Positions 13,453 through 18,436 of a DNA stretch of 18,436 nt are shown one piece after another. The DNA is from Opitutia bacterium UBA5964 (GTDB lineage: Bacteria > Verrucomicrobiota > Verrucomicrobiia > Opitutales > Coraliomargaritaceae). The stretch covers positions 21,604-40,039 of the forward strand of contig DJBY01000054.1 of NCBI GenBank assembly GCA_002430605.1. The letters are read 5' to 3'. The position numbers were made by a program, and so were the translations under genes. Below the pieces are notes generated by a model. It was not told the origin of the DNA and did not search any database. It saw nothing but the letters and a program-made list of their open reading frames with translations. How positions within the stretch are numbered: position 1 is the first letter of the stretch; each line of letters begins with the position of its first letter.

Positions 13453-13857
13453 TTACTCTGATGGGTTCAGCCTGATGGTGACTGTATTATCGTGGAAGAT
13501 GGTGTATGTCAGGTTTTTTGGCTGTGTGTCGCTCGCAATATTCTTCGGCAACTCAATCTGTTGCCTATGGGGATTCCCCAAATCATCGGTCCAAGTTATG
13601 ATACCATAGTCTGCCATCATATCTCTGCGATTGAAGCCGACATTGAATGCTCTGTTAGGCAGTAAGGAGTGGGTCGATCCAACTGCACGGGTTGGCTGAT
13701 GTAGTACTTTTACATCATGTAGTGTGCCATTCGTAGCATTCTGTATGGTCGCTTGATTTAGTTGGAATCTCTGTTCCTTAAGTGTGCTGCAACCGTTTGC
13801 AGCCATTAAGTAGACAACTATCGAGAGGGTTGTGAGGATCTTTCGGACTAGCGGCAT
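13453..13857 (-). CDS. Small conserved-type lipoprotein
   Basis: A 134-residue exported lipoprotein. The signal MPLVRKILTTLSIVVYLMAANGC has basic residues, a hydrophobic core and a lipobox-like AANGC with lipidation cysteine C23, followed by Ser-Thr, so outer-membrane retention would be expected by the +2 rule. The mature part looks like a small beta-sandwich: QATIQNATNGTLHDVKVLHQ, then PTRAVGSTHSLLPNRAFNVG, DYGIITWTDDLGNPHRQQIE, with a final strand TVTIRLN. This resembles periplasmic domains that package a polypeptide from alternating strands, but I cannot name a family with certainty. Position between the channel gene (67 nt upstream) and the yicC-type gene (90 nt downstream), same strand. 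ATG at 13855-13857. Confidence 0.85.
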   Translation of the reverse strand: MPLVRKILTTLSIVVYLMAANGCSTLKEQRFQLNQATIQNATNGTLHDVKVLHQPTRAVGSTHSLLPNRAFNVGFNRRDMMADYGIITWTDDLGNPHRQQIELPKNIASDTQPKNLTYTIFHDNTVTIRLNPSE

Positions 13858-13924
13858 ATTTACTGATTAAAAGGGCAGTTTGGTAGAGTTTTGTACATGA
13901 GTCATACACGCAGGCGCGACGGCC

Positions 13925-14596
13925 CTATTTTTGCTTATGACCCATATGGCCGACCAGCCCAGCGACGAGAATCGCCGTATACATCACCCCAGTTACTGCC
14001 TGAAGATAGGCAGCCATACGTGCAAATCGACTGACTGGTAAGATGTCGCCATAGCCGAGAGTGGTGAGTGTTACGAAGCTATAGTAGAACAGTGCGGAGC
14101 CTTTGGCTTGGATGTCATGGGCAGAAGCGAAGGAAAATGAATTCATATTGATGAACTCAATATAAGAATATAACAAACCCCACATGATTCCCAATAATAA
14201 GTAGCTAACGATCGCACCCGACAACTCATCGGCACCCAATGATTTCCTTTTAAAAATGGAGGATAAGATGATCCATATAATGTATGCTGAAAATAAGAAA
14301 CTGAATGGCAGTATCAAATGGTAGAGAAACTCTTGGCTGAGCCCTAAGACTTGACGGGTGAGCAAAGTACCGATGAGCAAGAAGAGTATCCCACTCGCTA
14401 ATTGAATACGCCGATACGTTCTTTTATCCTCATCTAATGTGGCAACTATAGTCACCATCGTAATTAGACTCCATAGAGTCAGGCAAATGTGTCCAATCTC
14501 ATACTCCTCAAGCGCCGGATACAGTATGAGCGCGATGAGTAGGCTGATGAGTAATACGGTGTATTGGCCTATTTTATTTGCGATCTTTTCAAACAT
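13925..14596 (-). CDS. Potassium channel family protein (Ion_trans_2 pore)
   Basis: Inner-membrane ion channel. From the ATG at 14596 the protein has about 223 residues; a TTG at 14632 would add 12. It has five to six hydrophobic helices followed by a pore: helix, pore loop with TLTTLGYGDILP (the K+ selectivity filter TTLGYGD), and a final helix (AAYLQAVTGVMYTAILVAGL). It ends right after the last helix (GHMGHKQK), so it lacks the cytoplasmic RCK/TrkA-N or cyclic-nucleotide domain that gates many bacterial channels. The N-terminal helices are not an obvious charged voltage sensor. Likely a K+ channel with six-helix-like layout; gating signal unknown. Neither start is preceded by a Shine-Dalgarno sequence. 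The lipoprotein gene follows on the same strand. Confidence 0.9.
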   Translation of the reverse strand: MFEKIANKIGQYTVLLISLLIALILYPALEEYEIGHICLTLWSLITMVTIVATLDEDKRTYRRIQLASGILFLLIGTLLTRQVLGLSQEFLYHLILPFSFLFSAYIIWIILSSIFKRKSLGADELSGAIVSYLLLGIMWGLLYSYIEFINMNSFSFASAHDIQAKGSALFYYSFVTLTTLGYGDILPVSRFARMAAYLQAVTGVMYTAILVAGLVGHMGHKQK

Positions 14597-14714
14597 TATA
14601 GTTTTATAATCGGCTCTAGTATATTTTGGCAATTGATTAGTCTGGCGTCATACTTGGATCGAAGCGTTTGGCCGATGTTAGAAACGACTTCGCCAATTCT
14701 CTGCTTCGAATCGC

Positions 14715-14903
14715 TTAAAGCGACTGTGTGGTACAATTCTGATTGAACACAATCTGCTGCATCAACAGTAGTGCTCGTTCACTGAGTGGTGAATTTACGC
14801 AAAAGCCCGCTCGAACAGTTAAGCGCTGCAGTTTACCTGAGGGCATTGTAGGACGCATCGAGCTGGTGCCAGCTAAATTTATCCGGACCAAGAAGGACTT
14901 CAC
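14715..14903 (-). CDS. Possible small ORF directly after the MYG1 gene
   Basis: A 62-codon open frame beginning with GTG immediately after the TAG of the MYG1-family gene (14904). It contains TSSMRPTMPSGKLQRLTV and LSERALLLMQQIVF. No family recognised and no ribosome site. The opposite strand is also open over most of the same stretch, so it may be chance or part of a repeat. Low confidence as a gene. The rest of 14633-14903 holds nothing else I can name. Confidence 0.2.
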   Translation of the reverse strand: MKSFLVRINLAGTSSMRPTMPSGKLQRLTVRAGFCVNSPLSERALLLMQQIVFNQNCTTQSL

Positions 14904-15779
14904 CTATAGGCTGTTTGAGCCAACATAGGCTGAATTTACTAAGACTTTTAAGCGTTCGACATCCGCGCTTGAGGTCTTGGCAATAAAACCGCGTGCGTGT
15001 GCGAAATGCACGTCTGTTTCCGCCTCGAGGGGACTAAAGTCCATGCGTTGGTCGTCGTTGAAGCGGCGCATGCCGTAGCCTTCGCCGCGACTGTCTGGGT
15101 AGATCAATGCGAGCACTTCTTCTTCGAGGCCGAGGGCTATGACGTGACCGCCTAGGCCTGCCGAAGCTTCATCTGGCATCGGTTCTGTGCGGGGCATGAA
15201 AAGGACTTTGAATGTGTCGTCACAAGCGCCGAGCGTCCAAACCTCGGCATGCTGAGCGACAAAGTCGAGCCGCGCGCGTAGGCCTGTTACGTAATCAACC
15301 AGATCTTGGCCGATCATGCGCATGATCTCCCAGATCGGCTCACCTGGCTTGTGTTCCGTTTGGCTGGCAAAGCGGCGGAGGATTGTAATGTCGAGCGGGG
15401 AGTTTAGTTTGCCAATCGTTTCGCGGTCCATGCCGAGCCATTCGGCGGTGTCGTTGGGCCCGCGGCAATCGAACCATTCGGCGACTTCAAGCCAACTGCA
15501 GAACTCGCGTGCATCTTCGTAGAGCCCGATGTGCTGGAGTACCAGTGAGAGGGCGCAAGTTGGCACCATGTCGCGCGGGAATTGATGGTGGTCGAAGTTG
15601 CTCCGCTCGGGAGCATGCTCGCCGCCGACGTCGAGCACGGCGATGGATGTGTCTGCGAGGTCGGCTTCGGTCGGTTCGCGACGTTGGATCGCGACAGGTG
15701 CTTGAGTCAGTAGCACCGCGCAGGCTAAGAATTCGTCTTTATGGGCACCGCCCGGATGAGTGAGGATAGAAGTGATCAT
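14904..15779 (-). CDS. MYG1 family protein (DHH-like metal-dependent hydrolase/exonuclease)
   Basis: A 291-residue cytoplasmic protein of the MYG1 family (formerly UPF0160), related to DHH phosphoesterases. Motifs in order: THPGGAHKDEFLAC (7-20; H8, H13, D15 as metal ligands), VLDVGGEHAPE with D50, FDHHQFPRD with D63, H64, H65 (the DHH motif), and near the C terminus GYGMRRFNDDQ, DFSPLEAETDVHFAHARGFIA, the family's signature ending. Eukaryotic MYG1 acts as a 3'-5' RNA exonuclease; bacterial members are poorly studied, so an RNA or nucleotide phosphodiesterase is likely but inferred. The ATG (15777-15779) is preceded by a five-copy heptamer repeat containing a 7-codon frame whose stop overlaps the start codon. 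Length is slightly below the eukaryotic proteins, which carry targeting extensions. Confidence 0.93.
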   Translation of the reverse strand: MITSILTHPGGAHKDEFLACAVLLTQAPVAIQRREPTEADLADTSIAVLDVGGEHAPERSNFDHHQFPRDMVPTCALSLVLQHIGLYEDAREFCSWLEVAEWFDCRGPNDTAEWLGMDRETIGKLNSPLDITILRRFASQTEHKPGEPIWEIMRMIGQDLVDYVTGLRARLDFVAQHAEVWTLGACDDTFKVLFMPRTEPMPDEASAGLGGHVIALGLEEEVLALIYPDSRGEGYGMRRFNDDQRMDFSPLEAETDVHFAHARGFIAKTSSADVERLKVLVNSAYVGSNSL

Positions 15780-15799
15780 GGACGTCGAACGCTGAACAT
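15776..15799 (-). promoter_or_regulatory. Seven-codon leader frame overlapping the MYG1 start
   Basis: Inside the heptamer repeat an ATG (15797-15799) opens MFSVRRP and stops at TGA (15776-15778), which overlaps the MYG1 ATG as ATGA. This is the geometry of translational coupling. There is no Shine-Dalgarno sequence in front of it, so it may be chance. Confidence 0.25.
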
Positions 15800-15817
15800 C
15801 GAACGCCGAACGTCGAA
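15783..15817. repeat. Heptamer tandem repeat, five copies
   Basis: Five contiguous 7-bp units: CGTCGAA, CGCTGAA, CATCGAA, CGCCGAA, CGTCGAA (consensus CGYCGAA). It ends four bp before the MYG1 start codon, so it lies in the 5' leader. First and last units are identical; the middle ones are degenerate. The rest of the spacer to 16038 holds hairpins at 15873-15897 (GCGACA/TGTCGC) and 15958-15979 (AGAAGC/GCTTCT); the latter, followed on the minus strand by ATTTTATTAA some nt later, could weakly terminate the phosphatase gene. Confidence 0.85.
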
Positions 15818-16038
15818 TGGTAAATTCATAATCTTAGAAACTGGCACCTCCGTTGGGATGGTTGGTCATTTGGCGACAGGTCATGGCAGCATGTCGCAGC
15901 CTGTGTAATTCTAGACGCAGAGCTAGGCTAACGCTGAAGGCTTAATAAAATGGGTCGAGAAGCGTGACTTCGGGCTTCTGCGCAGCCGAGCGGTCGTGCT
16001 AAACTGCATGGAGCCGGGCCTAGCAACAGGCAATAACC

Positions 16039-18147
16039 TTATCGTTGCCCGCTGCGATCACAGAGTTCAAGGCCGACGAGGCAGATGTCATCGTCGAGTC
16101 CGTGTGGCCTAGCATACTGATTGATGGTGTTGACGATCAGGTCCATTAAGGTGTGTAAGTCTGTGGATTGATTGGCTTCCAATAGCTGTTGTAGACGTGC
16201 TTGGCCGAACTCGACCCCATCGCCATCGGAGCATTCGAAAACGCCATCAGTAAACATGAGAAACAAGTCGTGCTTGTTGATCGCGCGGCTGAAGGTTTGG
16301 TAGTCGCTCTCGGGAAACAGACCGAGTGCTGGGTTATTGGTGAGATGCGGAGTCAGCGGCACGACCCTGCCATCGTGACGATCCACCAGCAGTGGGGACG
16401 GGTGGCCAGCGGAGGCATATCGAACGGTTTTGTTTTCTAAATCCAGCACGAGATAGAAGGCCGAGGCAAAAATGAGTTCTCCAGAATTGTATATCATTTT
16501 ATGAAAATGCGAGTTCAGCAGTTTTAAAAACTCTGCCGGCTGATCGGCATGACTTTTGATGTTGTGCATTAATGTCGTTAGAATCGCAGTGACTAGGGCG
16601 GAACGCACACCGTGCCCCATCACATCGGCAATGAAAATGCCGACGATCGAATCGCTTATTTCTAGGACGTCAAAGAAGTCGCCGCTGACCGAGCTCGCGG
16701 GCTTATAAATGTGATAAAAGTCCAGCCCTATCATGTCGTTTTTGAAGGGCGACTTGATGTGTGGATATCCTTGTGGCATCATTTTGACTTGAAAATCTCG
16801 GGCAAATTCGAGGTCACGCTGGATCTCATCGGTTTTGAGTGCGATCTCAGATTCCAGTTTTTCCTGATAGCTCAGAATGCGTTGGCCCATGAAGGCAAAC
16901 TCCCGTGCCAGGTCCTCGATCTCATCCTTGGTTTGGATCGAGCGGACTCCTTCGAGCAGCGTCGAAGATTCTAGGGCTGCCTGTTGCTCGGAGTGGCGTT
17001 TGGGCTGCTCTCCTAGGCGAACCGTCCGAGAAACTGCCTCGGAGGCTAAGCGCAGCTTGGTGATTGGTTGAATAATCTTACGGGAGGCGATGGCATAGCC
17101 CATACAAGCAAAAATACCTATCAATAGTATGCCAATCTGAGTGATCTGGCGGACTCGACGATTCACTGGGGCCATGACTAACGCATCATCTCGATATATC
17201 ACCGCCCACATTGGGCGCAGGCCGTAAACCTGCAGGTCGCTGTCATCTAAATGCAAACGGATCGGCGCGTAGCCGATGACCGAAAGTTCGTCGTTGTCGA
17301 CATATTCAAGTCCCCAGCCTGGCTGTGGACCCCGTAGTCGAGCTGCCGCCTTAGGGTTGATTCGTTTCGTTAGCGGTGTGATTTGACTATTTTGAATATT
17401 GACGAGTACTTCACCGCTCTCGATGACCACTTCCTGAGTGGGGGCATCGTTAAGATCGAAGAGTGTAAAGCTTTGAAAAATGTTGGAGGCATTCAGCACT
17501 GCCTTGATTACCCCGACCAACTCACGACCTGTTGCGGTTACTTGATACAAGGGGAGGCTGATATCGATCGAGTGAACCTGTGCGCTCTCATCATAATTGA
17601 GAGCTTCGAGATTTAGCATGTTTTCATCCAAAAGTATCGCGGCTTGCCACCATGCTTCGTCGGCTTGCCAGTAGTCGCTAGTTTTTTGCGTGGCAGCAAT
17701 CAGGCGGCCAATTCGGTCGGTGATGAAGATCTCAGCAAAATGTTGGTTGCTTGCCATGAATGCCTGCATCTGCAGTGATAGATCATTCTGCAGCAGCGCC
17801 TGAATGCGAGCGCTGTCGGGGGTTAGCGTGGGCCAGAGTGCCTCGGTGGCTTCAATCTCAGCCATACGTTCTGTCTCGCTTAGCCCTGACTGTATTGCAT
17901 GATCGGCTTCTACATTGGACGCGATTTCGCTGAGCAAGCGCCATTGGTTAAAAAGCTTGATCTCGCAGGTTAGAGATTTCGTCATGGAATAGGAAAAATG
18001 CGTCGCCGCCTCTTTAAAACGAATGCCCTCGGATTCGCGACTATAGTGCTCGCCAAACCAACGAAAGACGATCAGCGCAATGACTAAGGGTAAAAGCGAG
18101 GCGATGACGAGTATTCCGATAAACTTTGTGCGGATTCGAAAATTCAT
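16039..18147 (-). CDS. Membrane sensor SpoIIE/PP2C-type serine phosphatase (dCache-HAMP-PP2C)
   Basis: A 702-residue inner-membrane signalling phosphatase. Layout: transmembrane helix 8-29; extracytoplasmic double-Cache-like sensor about 32-330 (ITDRIGRLIAATQKTSDYWQ with EAWWQAA is typical); second transmembrane helix 336-355; HAMP 355-425; coiled coil about 420-455; SpoIIE-type PP2C domain 460-695. Metal-binding motifs are intact: SGDFFDV (D490, D493), ADVMGHG (D508), SAGHPSP (579-585), FTDGVFE (D634), LDDDICLV (685-690). Such proteins dephosphorylate anti-sigma-factor antagonists (STAS proteins) in partner-switching stress or surface-behaviour pathways. No STAS protein, HPK-type anti-sigma kinase or sigma factor lies in the window, so its partner is unknown. 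ATG at 18145-18147; no ribosome site. Confidence 0.95.
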   Translation of the reverse strand: MNFRIRTKFIGILVIASLLPLVIALIVFRWFGEHYSRESEGIRFKEAATHFSYSMTKSLTCEIKLFNQWRLLSEIASNVEADHAIQSGLSETERMAEIEATEALWPTLTPDSARIQALLQNDLSLQMQAFMASNQHFAEIFITDRIGRLIAATQKTSDYWQADEAWWQAAILLDENMLNLEALNYDESAQVHSIDISLPLYQVTATGRELVGVIKAVLNASNIFQSFTLFDLNDAPTQEVVIESGEVLVNIQNSQITPLTKRINPKAAARLRGPQPGWGLEYVDNDELSVIGYAPIRLHLDDSDLQVYGLRPMWAVIYRDDALVMAPVNRRVRQITQIGILLIGIFACMGYAIASRKIIQPITKLRLASEAVSRTVRLGEQPKRHSEQQAALESSTLLEGVRSIQTKDEIEDLAREFAFMGQRILSYQEKLESEIALKTDEIQRDLEFARDFQVKMMPQGYPHIKSPFKNDMIGLDFYHIYKPASSVSGDFFDVLEISDSIVGIFIADVMGHGVRSALVTAILTTLMHNIKSHADQPAEFLKLLNSHFHKMIYNSGELIFASAFYLVLDLENKTVRYASAGHPSPLLVDRHDGRVVPLTPHLTNNPALGLFPESDYQTFSRAINKHDLFLMFTDGVFECSDGDGVEFGQARLQQLLEANQSTDLHTLMDLIVNTINQYARPHGLDDDICLVGLELCDRSGQR

Positions 18148-18240
18148 TTGGTGTACTCAAACTGTAGCTCGGAATCGATGATTTAGCGAAAAATTGATGC
18201 GAATAAGCTATACTTTGGCAGCTTGGAAGAAGGTGACATG

Positions 18241-18274
18241 CCGGTGAAATAAAAGGTTCATCGTCATTTACCGG
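18241..18274. repeat. Hairpin upstream of the phosphatase gene
   Basis: CCGGTGAAAT (18241-18250) pairs with ATTTACCGG (18266-18274), nine base pairs with one bulged G and a 15-nt loop. Neither strand shows a T-tract right after it, so it is not an obvious terminator; it may belong to the repeat region that follows. Confidence 0.4.
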
Positions 18275-18320
18275 GGAAATACCACTCTGAGCCTAATGTG
18301 GCGGCTATTCTGTTGGGGAG

Positions 18321-18436
18321 GGTCGACCTCCGTGTCGACCGCCAGCAGTTTATAAATAAGATTAAAATCTAAGATTTTCTATGCGCTGTTAGTCATGTCA
18401 GCCTCTCCCGCATCGGTACCGGACGACACGGAGGTC
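18321..18436. repeat. Inverted repeat truncated by the window end
   Basis: GACCTCCGTGTCG (18325-18337) and its exact reverse complement CGACACGGAGGTC (18424-18436) are 86 nt apart, with three further paired bases inside after one mismatch. The left arm is part of GGTCGACC and a direct repeat GTCGACC-TCCGT-GTCGACC (18322-18340). The right arm ends at the last base of the window and may extend beyond. Looks like a small interspersed intergenic element. No gene is visible from 18148 to 18436. Confidence 0.6.

Noticed and set aside
1..18436. tRNA, rRNA, CRISPR arrays, transposases, phage genes
   Set aside because: Looked for and not seen: no cloverleaf-like or rRNA-like segments, no regularly spaced long repeats, and no transposase or integrase motifs in any frame.

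Overview
The window (18,436 bp) reads as ordinary bacterial chromosome with 18 convincing protein genes, no RNA genes, no CRISPR array and no intact insertion sequence. The best guess for the organism is a Verrucomicrobiota member of the Opitutae type (Puniceicoccales/Coraliomargarita-like). That is an inference from three things: a sodium-pump decarboxylase trio with an enlarged beta subunit, a MYG1-family protein next to short tandem repeats, and an almost complete lack of Shine-Dalgarno sequences. No single marker gene in the window proves it.

Layout. (1) 48-5064, all minus strand: a tightly packed run transcribed right to left: DUF2293 protein, membrane-anchored alpha/beta hydrolase, DJ-1/PfpI protein, O-antigen ligase/polymerase-like membrane protein, and a pyridine nucleotide-disulfide oxidoreductase. 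Gaps are tiny or overlapping (ATGA overlap, 6 nt, 13 nt), so at least the last four are probably one operon. (2) 5065-5573: a 509-bp gene-free stretch with small inverted repeats and a good sigma70-type promoter. (3) 5574-7909, plus strand: gamma subunit, biotin carrier and beta subunit of a Na+-translocating decarboxylase. The carboxyltransferase subunit that would define the substrate is not here. The beta subunit carries an insert that looks like a degenerate biotinyl/lipoyl barrel. (4) 8069-8734, minus: an orphan NarL/LuxR-type response regulator. (5) 8907-10116: a divergent pair of small exported proteins, both with the SGxSM-His-Asp pattern of ER-type (S26B) signal peptidases, flanking a near-perfect 18-bp palindrome. 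(6) 10117-11118: a structured gene-poor stretch, a bidirectional terminator, and a very acidic protein of unknown function. (7) 11329-12393, plus: class 2 dihydroorotate dehydrogenase (pyrD). (8) 12481-14596, minus: two-pore-helix-type potassium channel, small lipoprotein, YicC-family endoribonuclease. (9) 14904-18147, minus: MYG1-family DHH-like hydrolase preceded by a five-copy heptamer tandem repeat that contains a tiny overlapping reading frame, and a dCache-HAMP-SpoIIE (PP2C) phosphatase. (10) 18148-18436: intergenic, with an inverted repeat that runs off the end of the window and looks like an interspersed repeat.

Working together: the oad-type genes form a membrane complex that turns decarboxylation of a biotin-bound carboxyl group into a Na+ gradient. 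The S26-like pair probably share a regulator or substrate because of their common ancestry and shared divergent control region. The remaining genes are mostly housekeeping or general signalling (pyrimidine synthesis, RNA turnover, stress-type phosphatase and response regulator). The points most worth a second look are the barrel insert in the Na+ pump beta subunit, the exported signal-peptidase-like pair with its operator-like palindrome, and the heptamer repeat/leader frame in front of the MYG1 gene.
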